Source: Streptacidiphilus sp. PB12-B1b (GTDB lineage: Bacteria > Actinomycetota > Actinomycetes > Streptomycetales > Streptomycetaceae). From it: 64,000 bases of DNA. This document shows, in pieces, positions 8,418 through 15,730 of this stretch; position 1 is the first letter of the stretch, and every line of letters begins with the position of its first letter. Location: positions 7,130,001 to 7,194,000 of the forward strand of contig NZ_CP048405.1 in the NCBI RefSeq assembly GCF_014084125.1. The letters are read 5' to 3'. The position numbers and the translations under genes are program-made. The notes beneath the pieces are model-generated. The model did no database searches. It saw only the letters and a list, made by a program, of their open reading frames with translations, and had not been told where the DNA came from.

Positions 8418-9599
8418 ATGGCCGGGCTGGGTGACCTTCTGGGGGCGCGTGTCGGCGTCGGCGCGGGCGCGGTGCCGGGGGCAGTGGGGCTGGTGGCGCG
8501 GGGCGGACGGGTCGAGGTGGCGGCCGTGGGCTCCGTGGACGTCCAGGGCAGTGCGCCGATGGCGCGCGAGTCGATCGCCCGGATCGCGTCGATCACCAAG
8601 CCGGTCACCGCCGCGGCGGCGATGGTCCTGGTCGACGAGGGGCGCATGGCGCTGGACGATCCGGTCCGGCGCTGGCTGCCGGAGCTGGCCTCGCCGGTGG
8701 TGGTGCGCACCCCCGGCAGCGAACTGGACGACGTGGTCCCGGCAGTGCGGCCGATCACCGTGCTCGACCTGCTGACCTTCCGCGCCGGGTACGGCTTTCC
8801 CTCGGACTTCTCGCTGCCCGCCGTCGCACCGCTGTTCAGTGTGCTGCTGCAGGGACCGCCGCAGCCGCAGGCGGTGCCGGAGCCGGACGCCTGGATGGCG
8901 GCGCTGGCCGGGATCCCGCTGCTGCACCAGCCGGGCGAGGCGTGGCTCTACAACACCTGCGCGGACATCCTGGGCGTGCTGATCGCCAGGGTGGCCGGGC
9001 AGCCGCTGGAGGAGTTCCTGGCCGAGCGGCTGTTCGACCCGCTCGGCATGGTGGACACCGGCTTCGCGGTCCCCGCAGCCCGGTTGGACCGCTTCACCGG
9101 CTACTACCGCGAGGATCCGGCGGGCGGCCTGGCCCTGCTGGACCCGCCGGACGGGCAGTGGGCCGCACCGCCCGCGTTCCCCTCCGCCGCAGGCGGGCTG
9201 GTCTCGACGGTGGACGACTGGTACGCGTTCGGCCGGATGCTGCTCGCCGGGGGCGTGGTGGACGGGCGGGCCGCCGGGGCCGCCCACGGCCGCCGACTGC
9301 TCTCGGCGGAGGCGGTTCGGCAGATGACCACCGACCAGTTGACGAGCGTCCAGCGGGAGCCGACCGGGCTGTTCCTGGAGGGCCAGAGCTGGGGCTTCGG
9401 CGGCTCGGTCGACGTCGAGCCGGTGAACCCGTGGAACGTGGCCGGTCGCTACGGCTGGGTCGGGGGCACCGGGACGACGGCCCACATCACACCGGCCACG
9501 GGCACCGTCTCCGTCCTGTTCACCCAGGTGCAGCTGGGCGGCCCGACCCCGCCCGCGCTGATGCGGGACTTCTGGCGCTACGCGGCGGCCGGTGCCTGA
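8418..9599 (+). CDS. serine hydrolase, beta-lactamase class C/esterase family
   Basis: A protein of 393 residues with the beta-lactamase fold of class C-like esterases. The SxxK motif is SITK in ARIASITKPVTAAAAM, the Tyr-Asn motif is in WLYNTCADILGVLI, and the late GGTGTTAHI takes the place of the KTG/HxG box. The ATG at 8418 follows GGAGGAGG by nine bases; an upstream GTG at 8385 is less likely. There is no signal peptide, so the enzyme is probably cytoplasmic and acts on esters rather than cell-wall peptides. It is divergent from the DUF35 gene across the shared operator, which suggests lipid ester hydrolysis. Confidence 0.87.
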   Translation: MAGLGDLLGARVGVGAGAVPGAVGLVARGGRVEVAAVGSVDVQGSAPMARESIARIASITKPVTAAAAMVLVDEGRMALDDPVRRWLPELASPVVVRTPGSELDDVVPAVRPITVLDLLTFRAGYGFPSDFSLPAVAPLFSVLLQGPPQPQAVPEPDAWMAALAGIPLLHQPGEAWLYNTCADILGVLIARVAGQPLEEFLAERLFDPLGMVDTGFAVPAARLDRFTGYYREDPAGGLALLDPPDGQWAAPPAFPSAAGGLVSTVDDWYAFGRMLLAGGVVDGRAAGAAHGRRLLSAEAVRQMTTDQLTSVQREPTGLFLEGQSWGFGGSVDVEPVNPWNVAGRYGWVGGTGTTAHITPATGTVSVLFTQVQLGGPTPPALMRDFWRYAAAGA

Positions 9600-9620
9600 G
9601 CCGCCACCGGCCCCCGGACG

Positions 9621-10088
9621 CTAGTACCAGGCGCCCGAGAAGAAGAGGGAGTCCAGCGACCAGGTCTGCCAGCTCATGGCGAGCAGCGCGACCAGGGAGA
9701 TCAGCGCCATCATCAGGTTCTGCCCCTGCTCGGCCCAGTCGTGGATCATCAGCACGAAGTACAGCAGGTTCAGCAGCAGTCCGGCGGCCAGGGCGACTGC
9801 GCTGAGCAGGCCGACGGTGAGGCCGAGGCCGAGGGCCAGCTCGGCGGACACCACCACGTACGCCATGGCCCGGGGCCGGGGGGCGACGATCCGGTCGAAG
9901 GAGCCGCGCACGGCGGACCAGCGGTGCTTGGCGGCGACGCCCTTGGCCCAGTCGATGCCGGTGCCGCGCTGCAGCCAGCCGCGCTTGTCCTTGTGCCGCC
10001 AACTCTCCAGCCACCATAGGCCGAGGCCGATGCGCAGCACCGCGAGCCAGTGGGCGGCGCTCAGTCCGTAGCTGTGGACGACCTGCAT
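9621..10088 (-). CDS. DoxX family membrane protein
   Basis: A protein of 155 residues with four predicted membrane segments: near the N-terminus (WLAVLRIGLGLWWLESW), then AYVVVSAELALGLGLTVGLL, VALAAGLLLNLLYFVLM and MMALISLVALLAM. The WRHKDK and FDRIVAPRPRAMAYV stretches fit the DoxX/TQO small-subunit family, whose members have roles in thiosulfate oxidation and in membrane redox stress. The start at 10088 follows a purine-rich stretch; a longer form would run into the operator at 10142. It converges on the serine hydrolase gene. The function here is unknown. Confidence 0.8.
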   Translation of the reverse strand: MQVVHSYGLSAAHWLAVLRIGLGLWWLESWRHKDKRGWLQRGTGIDWAKGVAAKHRWSAVRGSFDRIVAPRPRAMAYVVVSAELALGLGLTVGLLSAVALAAGLLLNLLYFVLMIHDWAEQGQNLMMALISLVALLAMSWQTWSLDSLFFSGAWY

Positions 10089-10141
10089 CTGCCCGCCTCG
10101 CCTCCGGCCGCACGGCCCGATGTGCGCCACCATCACCATTC

Positions 10142-10156
10142 TTGACGCATCGTCAG
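10142..10156. promoter_or_regulatory. operator palindrome, lipid regulon site 3 (DoxX side)
   Basis: TTGACGCATCGTCAG lies about 55 bases upstream of the DoxX start. It is one of two sites in the region shared with the acyl-CoA synthetase gene. Confidence 0.65.
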
Positions 10157-10237
10157 TTGACCGCAACGGGGATCGCCCGCGCAAGGGGTCGGGACGGTTC
10201 GTCCGCCCTCTTCCACCACAAGCTTCCGGCAAGTAAT

Positions 10238-10252
10238 CTGATGGTACGTCAG
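10238..10252. promoter_or_regulatory. operator palindrome, lipid regulon site 4 (acyl-CoA synthetase side)
   Basis: CTGATGGTACGTCAG, inside the wider palindrome TCTGA-N7-TCAGA, ends about 25 bases before the acyl-CoA synthetase start. A bound protein would block initiation of that gene. Confidence 0.75.
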
Positions 10253-10277
10253 ATAACGTGGGAGTGGAGGCTGCGCC

Positions 10278-12431
10278 ATGCTGGACGCGGAGGATGGCAT
10301 CGATGTCAGCGGACGGCCGCTCCACCCCCGTCCGGTCGATCTTGAGTCCTTCTTCCGCCCCGCCGCTGTCGCGGTCATCGGCGCGTCCGACGCCCCCGGC
10401 CGGCCCAACACCGGCATCACCCGGCAGTTGCGGGCCTGGGCAGAGCGGGTCGGCGCGCGCATGTTCCCGGTCAACCCCGGCCGGTCCGAGGTCGACGGGC
10501 TGACCTGCTACCCCGATCTGGCGTCGGTGCCGGCTCCCGGCGGGGAGCCGATCGACCTGGCGGTGATCCTGCTCGGCGATCCGGCCTCGGTGGTCCCGCA
10601 GTTGATCGAGGCCAAGGTGCGCTTCGCCGTGGCCTTCGCCTCGGGCTTCGCCGAGACCGGCAGCGCGGGCGCGGCCGCGCAGGAGCAGTTGGCGCAGCTG
10701 ATCGCGGACGCCCCGACCGGCCTGCGGTTGCTCGGCCCCAACACCAACCTCAACGCGTTCGAACGGTTCCGCGACGACCTCACCGGCCCGGCGATCGCGC
10801 TGATCACCCAGAGCGGCCACCAGGGCCGTCCGGTGTTCGCGCTCCAGGAGCTCGGCATCCGGCTCAGCCACTGGGCGCCCACCGGCAACGAGGCCGACCT
10901 GGAGGTCTCCGACTTCGTCCGCTGGTTCGCCGACCAGCCCGAGGTCGGCGCCATCGCCGCGTACATCGAGGGGTTGAAGGACGGCCGTGCCTTCCTGCTG
11001 GCCGCCGACCACGCCGCGCGCCGGGGCGTGCCGGTCGTCGCCGTCAAGGTCGGCCGGACCAGCGAGGGCGCGCGCATGGCCGCCTCGCACACAGGCAAAC
11101 TCACCGGCGCGGACGACGTGGTGGACGCCGCGTTCCGCCAGTTCGGTGTGATCCGCGTCGACGGACTGGACGAACTCCAGGACACCGCAGCCCTGTTGGC
11201 CCGGGCCAAGCCGCCGACCGCCGACGGCGTCGCGGTCTACTCCATCTCCGGCGGCACCGGCGCGCACCTCGCCGACCTGGCGGCCGCACGCGGCCTGACC
11301 CTGCCCCGGCTGGGCCAGGCCAAGCAGGACGAACTGCACCAGTGGATACCCGGCTACCTGAGTGTGGCCAACCCGATCGACAACGGCGGTCACCCGGTGG
11401 GCGATTGGCGCGGCCGGAAGATCCTGGACGCGATCCTGGCCGACCCGTCCGTGGGCGTGCTGATCTGTCCCGTCACCGGCCCCTTCCCGCCCATGAGCGA
11501 CAGGCTCGCACAGGATCTGGTCGAGGTCGCGGAGACCACCGACAAACTGGTCTGCGTGGTGTGGGGTTCGCCGGTGGGCACCGAGGCCGCGTACCGGGAG
11601 ACCCTGCTCGGCTCCTCCCGGGTCGCCGTCTTCCGCACCTTCGGCAACTGCGTCCGGGCCGTCGCCGCCTACCTGGAGCACCACCGCTTCACCGCCGGCT
11701 ACCGCAGCCCGTTCGACACCGCGCCGCGCACGCCCTGCGCCGGCAAGGCCAAGGCGCAGCGGGTGCTGCACGCCGGGCAGCAGCTCAGCGAGGTCGCGGC
11801 CAAGCAACTCCTGCGCGCCTACGGCATTCGTGTGCCCCGCGAACAGCTGGTGGCGAGCGCGGCCGGGGCGGTGCGGGCGGCCGGCGTGGTGGGCTACCCG
11901 GTGGTGCTGAAGGGCTCCGCTCCCGAGGTCGCCCACAAGACCGAACTCGGCCTGGTGAAAGTCGGATTGACCTCGGCCAGTCAGGTCAGGGACGCCTTCA
12001 GGGAGCTCACCGACAACGCCCGGGCGGCCGGGATCGGGCGGCTGGAGGGCGTGCTGGTGTGCCAGATGGTCGAGGCCGGGGTGGAGATGGCGCTCGGCAT
12101 CAGCCAGGACCCCACCTTCGGGCCCACGGTCACGGTCGGGCTCGGCGGGGTCTTCGTGGAGGTGCTGCGGGACACCGCGGTCCGCGTCCCGCCGTTCGCC
12201 TGCGCGGACGTCCGGACGATGCTGGCCGAGCTGCGCGGCAGGCCGCTGCTGGACGGGGTGCGCGGCGGGCCGCCGATGGACGTCGACGCGCTGGTGGAGG
12301 TGGTGATGCGGGTCCAGCGGATGGCCCTGGAACTGGGCGACGACCTCGCCGAGCTGGACATCAACCCGCTGATGGTGCTCGAACGCGGCAAGGGCGTGGT
12401 CGCGCTGGACGCGCTGGCGGTATGCCGGTGA
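10278..12431 (+). CDS. ADP-forming acyl-CoA synthetase family protein, fused alpha and beta halves
   Basis: A protein of 717 residues. The N-terminal CoA-binding Rossmann domain (residues 15-150; SFFRPAAVAVIGASDAPGRP) is followed by succinyl-CoA-ligase-like domains. ASHTGKLTGADDVVDAAFRQFGVIRV contains the conserved His-Thr-Gly and lies near residue 275. The C-terminal third is an ATP-grasp domain (GYPVVLKGSAPEVAHKTELGLV, GVLVCQMVEAGVEMALGISQDP, ELDINPLMV). Such enzymes interconvert acyl-CoA, ADP and phosphate with free acid, CoA and ATP. GGAGTGGAGG precedes the ATG. It heads an operon with the enoyl-CoA hydratase, whose start overlaps this stop. Confidence 0.9.
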   Translation: MLDAEDGIDVSGRPLHPRPVDLESFFRPAAVAVIGASDAPGRPNTGITRQLRAWAERVGARMFPVNPGRSEVDGLTCYPDLASVPAPGGEPIDLAVILLGDPASVVPQLIEAKVRFAVAFASGFAETGSAGAAAQEQLAQLIADAPTGLRLLGPNTNLNAFERFRDDLTGPAIALITQSGHQGRPVFALQELGIRLSHWAPTGNEADLEVSDFVRWFADQPEVGAIAAYIEGLKDGRAFLLAADHAARRGVPVVAVKVGRTSEGARMAASHTGKLTGADDVVDAAFRQFGVIRVDGLDELQDTAALLARAKPPTADGVAVYSISGGTGAHLADLAAARGLTLPRLGQAKQDELHQWIPGYLSVANPIDNGGHPVGDWRGRKILDAILADPSVGVLICPVTGPFPPMSDRLAQDLVEVAETTDKLVCVVWGSPVGTEAAYRETLLGSSRVAVFRTFGNCVRAVAAYLEHHRFTAGYRSPFDTAPRTPCAGKAKAQRVLHAGQQLSEVAAKQLLRAYGIRVPREQLVASAAGAVRAAGVVGYPVVLKGSAPEVAHKTELGLVKVGLTSASQVRDAFRELTDNARAAGIGRLEGVLVCQMVEAGVEMALGISQDPTFGPTVTVGLGGVFVEVLRDTAVRVPPFACADVRTMLAELRGRPLLDGVRGGPPMDVDALVEVVMRVQRMALELGDDLAELDINPLMVLERGKGVVALDALAVCR

Positions 12432-13306
12432 ACAGCCCGGCCGCTGCGGCAGCGGGCGACGCGGCGGCGGGCGGTGCACCAACGGCCGGTGCAGCCGATG
12501 CCGACGCGGCGGGCCCGCCGGTGCTGCGCCGGATGGACGACGGCGTCAGCTGGATCACCCTCAACCGGCCCCGGACGCTGAACGCCGTCACCGCCGAGAT
12601 GCGCGAACAGCTGATCGCGCTGCTGGAGCAGGCCTCCGCCGACCCCGCCGTACGAGCCGTGGTGCTCACCGGCGCAGGCCGAGGCTTCTGCTCCGGCGCC
12701 GACCTCCGCAACCCCGCCCCGGGCGCGGCGGCGGATGGGCGGGTGGCGGGGGATGTGGCGCGGGTGTTGCGGCGGGGGGTGCAGCGGATGGTCGGGGCGG
12801 TGCTGGACTGCGAGAAGCCGGTGCTGGCGGCGGTCAACGGCACGGCGGCGGGCGTGGGCGTACCGCTGGCCCTGGCCTGCGACCTGGTGCTGATGGCGGA
12901 CACGGCGACGCTGGTGGCCGCGTTCGTACGCCGGGGGCTGGTGCCGGACGGCGGCGCGGCGTACCTGCTGCCGCGCCTGGTCGGGCCGCAGCGGGCGAAG
13001 GAGCTGCTGCTGTTCGGCGATCCGCTCCCGGCTGCCGAGGCGGAGCGGCTGGGGCTAGCCAACCGGGTGGTCCCGGCGGCCGAGCTGGAGAAGACCGCCC
13101 AGTCCTGGGCCGCGCGGCTGGCGTCCGGGCCGACCAGGTCGATGGCGTTGACGAAGCAGCTGGTGAACGCCGCCCTGGAGTCCGACCGGGCGGGCGCCTT
13201 CGCCGCCGAGGCGAACGCCCAGGAGATCAACCTGACCAGCGCGGACGCCCAGGAGGGGGTGCGCGCGTTCGTCGAGCGCCGCACCCCGCGCTTCACCGGC
13301 CGCTGA
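12422..13306 (+). CDS. enoyl-CoA hydratase/isomerase family protein
   Basis: A crotonase-fold protein of 294 residues. After an Ala-rich leader of about 30 residues comes the family pattern WITLNRPRTLNAV, then GAGRGFCSGADL (oxyanion-hole glycine), and later AAVNGTAAGVGVPLALACDL. The usual Glu positions read FVRRGLVPDGGAAYLLPRLVG, with Asp in the second catalytic site as in isomerase-like members. The start overlaps the synthetase stop: ATG 12422 or GTG 12428 (GTGA overlap), so translation is coupled. The likely role is hydration or isomerisation of enoyl-CoA in the same beta-oxidation-like route. Confidence 0.9.
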   Translation: MPVNSPAAAAAGDAAAGGAPTAGAADADAAGPPVLRRMDDGVSWITLNRPRTLNAVTAEMREQLIALLEQASADPAVRAVVLTGAGRGFCSGADLRNPAPGAAADGRVAGDVARVLRRGVQRMVGAVLDCEKPVLAAVNGTAAGVGVPLALACDLVLMADTATLVAAFVRRGLVPDGGAAYLLPRLVGPQRAKELLLFGDPLPAAEAERLGLANRVVPAAELEKTAQSWAARLASGPTRSMALTKQLVNAALESDRAGAFAAEANAQEINLTSADAQEGVRAFVERRTPRFTGR

Positions 13307-13327
13307 GCAACGCCCCGCCGACGGCGG

Positions 13328-14110
13328 TCAGCTCTCCAGCAGCTCCAGGCCGCCCTGGTAGCCGCCCGCCTGCTCCACCACCAGCTCGGCCGGGCGGCGG
13401 GCGAAGGCGATGCCGTCGGCGAGGCGCAGCACCTCGGCGCCGTCCGGCCGGTGCTCGATGTCCAGCACGGTCGTCTGCCAGCCGTGGCCGAGCGCGGTCG
13501 GCGCGTCCACCCGCAGCAGCAGCTGCGGCGGCAGGCCGGTCTCCGGCTCCCAGCTGCCCTCGACGGCCTCGCCGCCGCCCCGGTGCAGGGTGAACAGGCC
13601 CTCGGGCTCCAGGCTGAGCACGCCCGCCGGGCCCTCCCAGACGCCTTCGAACGGGGTGGTGTCGGCGACCGGCACCAGCTCCGGCGTGCGGGAGCGCAGC
13701 GTCCAGGCCCCGGCCGCCATCGGCAGCGCGGCCTGGGCGAGCAGGCCGTTGGTGCCGTAGACGATGGCGGTGACGCCCTCCATGCCGCCGTGGAAGGTGA
13801 ACCAGTCGTCCGTGAGCGCGGCGGCCACCAGCAGCACCGCGCCGACGGCTATGGCGAACCGGCCGTGCAGCAGTCGGCGGCTCACCAGCCGGGCGAGTGC
13901 CAGCAGCAGCAGGATGACCAGGGTCTCGCCGACGAGCTGCGCCAGCTGCCGCCGGAGGAGGCCGCTGTCGAAGACGCCGGTGATGGTGATGCTGTTCCCG
14001 GGCATGCTCACCACCTGCCACACCTCGAACAGGGAGACGGCGTTCATCACCAGCGCCGCGGCCCCGACCGCTCCGGCAGCCCGCGTCCAGCGCCTGGCCT
14101 GCGTTGCCAT
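13328..14110 (-). CDS. membrane protein of unknown function
   Basis: A 260-residue protein I do not recognise. The N-terminal half has about four membrane segments (AAGAVGAAALVMNAVSLFEVW, LVILLLLALARLV, AIAVGAVLLVAAAL, LLAQAALPMAAGAW). The second half is a soluble beta-rich domain with repeated glycine turns (FEGVWEGPAGVLSLEPEGLFTLHRGG, VEGSWEPETGLPPQLLL). AGGAGG stands five bases before the ATG at 14110, which fixes the start. It is divergent to the flavin reductase gene with an operator between them, and it converges on the enoyl-CoA hydratase. Confidence 0.72.
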   Translation of the reverse strand: MATQARRWTRAAGAVGAAALVMNAVSLFEVWQVVSMPGNSITITGVFDSGLLRRQLAQLVGETLVILLLLALARLVSRRLLHGRFAIAVGAVLLVAAALTDDWFTFHGGMEGVTAIVYGTNGLLAQAALPMAAGAWTLRSRTPELVPVADTTPFEGVWEGPAGVLSLEPEGLFTLHRGGGEAVEGSWEPETGLPPQLLLRVDAPTALGHGWQTTVLDIEHRPDGAEVLRLADGIAFARRPAELVVEQAGGYQGGLELLES

Positions 14111-14192
14111 GGGGTCCTCCTGCCGATCGGTTCGCACACCCTACGCAACAGGTGTTCGGGCGCGTCAAGGGACAATCCCACCCACTTCCCAA

Positions 14193-14207
14193 CTGACGCA
14201 CCGTCAG
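14193..14207. promoter_or_regulatory. operator palindrome, lipid regulon site 5
   Basis: CTGACGCACCGTCAG lies between the divergent membrane protein gene and the flavin reductase gene. It fits the consensus of sites 1 to 4. Confidence 0.7.
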
Positions 14208-14263
14208 GTTCAATGGGGTCCAGGACCGACGACAGGGCTGCGACCAGGCTGCGAGGCGACCCG

Positions 14264-14935
14264 ATGGGCCACGAGGGAATGGCGGTGGCAGCCGTCCGCT
14301 ATCTGCGGACGGTCGGCCCGCCGGAGCCGTACCGAAACGGGAGTTACTCCCCCGAAGCGGACGAACCGCCGCACCGCCCGGCGCTGCGCGCGGTCCGGCC
14401 GGACGAGCGGCGGCCGGACACGAAGGCGTCGGAGGCCGCCGCTGCCGACACCCGCCGACTGCGCGCCGTGCTGGGGCACTTCTGCACCGGCGTGACCGTG
14501 ATCAGCGCCCTGGACGACGACGGCGCGCCGGTCGGCTTCGCCTGCCAGTCGTTCTCCTCGCTCTCGCTGGAGCCGCCGCTGGTCAGCTTCAACGTCGCCC
14601 GGACGTCGTCCTCCTGGCCCCGGATCGCCCGCGCCGGGGCGTTCTGCGCCAGCGTCCTGGCCGCCGACCAGGACGCTCTCTGCCGCACCTTCGCGGTCTC
14701 CGCCGCCACCGGCGCGGACAAGTTCGCCGGGCTGGACTGGACGCCCGCGCCCGCCACCGGCGCGCCGCGCCTGGCCGGGGCGCTGGCCTGGATCGACTGC
14801 ACCATCCACGCCGTGCACACCGGCGGCGACCACCTGATCGTGCTGGGCCGCGTGGGCGCGCTCGACGCCGGACGCGACGTCACCGGCCCGCTGCTGTTCT
14901 ACCGCGGCGGCTTCACCACCCTGGCCGCCCCCTGA
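14264..14935 (+). CDS. flavin reductase family protein
   Basis: A protein of 223 residues from this start. After a Pro/Arg-rich leader of about 60 residues comes the FMN-binding split barrel: LRAVLGHFCTGVTVISALD, VGFACQSFSSLSLEPPLVSFNVARTS, FCASVLAADQ, and DHLIVLGRVGALD. Such proteins supply reduced flavin to two-component monooxygenases, for example HsaB in steroid ring degradation. Starts at 14213 and 14279 are also in frame; 14264 has GAGG at good spacing and leaves the operator at 14193 outside the gene. No oxygenase partner is encoded nearby. Confidence 0.83.
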   Translation: MGHEGMAVAAVRYLRTVGPPEPYRNGSYSPEADEPPHRPALRAVRPDERRPDTKASEAAAADTRRLRAVLGHFCTGVTVISALDDDGAPVGFACQSFSSLSLEPPLVSFNVARTSSSWPRIARAGAFCASVLAADQDALCRTFAVSAATGADKFAGLDWTPAPATGAPRLAGALAWIDCTIHAVHTGGDHLIVLGRVGALDAGRDVTGPLLFYRGGFTTLAAP

Positions 14936-14945
14936 GCACAGCGCA

Positions 14946-14968
14946 CCTGCCCCGGCCCGGCGGGCAGG
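14946..14968. terminator. hairpin between convergent genes
   Basis: CCTGCCC and GGGCAGG pair across a nine-base loop in the 37-base gap between the flavin reductase stop and the stop of the minus-strand ThpR gene. It probably ends transcription in both directions. Confidence 0.5.
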
Positions 14969-14972
14969 GGCG

Positions 14973-15560
14973 TCAGGACTGCGCCAGCGGCCAGGCGGCG
15001 ACGGTCTCGTAGGGCGACGGGCCCGCGCCCTGGTGGCTGCGCATCAGCCGCAGGGTGTCCGCCGGCCAGGGCAGGCCCCGGAACCCGGTGAGCGCCGCGG
15101 CGAGCAGGCGCAGGTCCGGGCCGCCGGGGCGGCCGGCGTGGCGCCCGGCGCTGCGCGGGGTGGAGCTGCGGGCGAGGGTCAGGTGGGCGGTGAAGCCGTG
15201 GCCGTCGTCCACGCCGAGACCGGCCTGCCGGGCGGCGTCGGCGCTGGCCCCGGCCAGGCGTCCGATGGCGGCGGTGTCGCCGTGGACGCCGGCCCACAGG
15301 GCGCGGTCGCCGAAGTGACCGGCTCCGCCGAGCCGCAGCGCAAACGCGGGCTGAGCTGCGGCGACAGCGGCCAGACCGGCCTCCAGCGGCGGCAGCTGCT
15401 CGGCGTCGACCTGGCCGAGGAAGGCGAGGGTGAGGTGCCAGCTGGGCAGTCCGGTCCAGCGCAGCGGGGCGGCCTGCGGCAGGGAGTGCAGCGGGCGGAC
15501 GACGGCCGCCAGCTCCTCGACGGCTTCCGACGGGGGCACGAGCGCGACAAAGAGTTTCAT
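14973..15560 (-). CDS. thpR: RNA 2',3'-cyclic phosphodiesterase (2'-5' RNA ligase family)
   Basis: A protein of 195 residues of the 2H phosphoesterase superfamily. Both catalytic boxes are present: HLTLAFLG near residue 48 and HLTLAR near residue 131. The N-terminus MKLFVALVPP is typical. These enzymes open 2',3'-cyclic phosphates on RNA ends. An in-frame ATG nine bases upstream (15569) could also be the start. The gene stands alone. Confidence 0.88.
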   Translation of the reverse strand: MKLFVALVPPSEAVEELAAVVRPLHSLPQAAPLRWTGLPSWHLTLAFLGQVDAEQLPPLEAGLAAVAAAQPAFALRLGGAGHFGDRALWAGVHGDTAAIGRLAGASADAARQAGLGVDDGHGFTAHLTLARSSTPRSAGRHAGRPGGPDLRLLAAALTGFRGLPWPADTLRLMRSHQGAGPSPYETVAAWPLAQS

Positions 15561-15676
15561 CGTCGGCATTCTCGCGGACGCCGGAGCCCGACGGTCCACC
15601 GGGCGGCCGGAACCACCACAAGGGCCGTGCCAACGGCGGACATTGCGCGGTCACCGCAGCCGCCACCCGGGCCGGA

Positions 15677-15730
15677 ACCGGTCAGGTGATCCCGTCCGCC
15701 GCAGTACGTGGACGGGATCACCTGACCGGT
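15677..15730 (-). terminator. perfect 21-bp inverted repeat, terminator of the marR-MFS operon
   Basis: Arms 15677-15697 and 15710-15730 are exact reverse complements across a 12-base loop; the right arm reaches the first base of the MFS stop codon. There is no T-tract. The arm length and perfection are unusual but fit an intrinsic terminator for the minus-strand operon. Confidence 0.75.

Noticed and set aside
9621-12482. A very long open frame on the minus strand opposite the acyl-CoA synthetase gene
   Set aside because: It is the mirror of a GC-rich coding strand; its protein is low-complexity Gly/Arg/Asp and matches no family. Only the DoxX part at its end is real.
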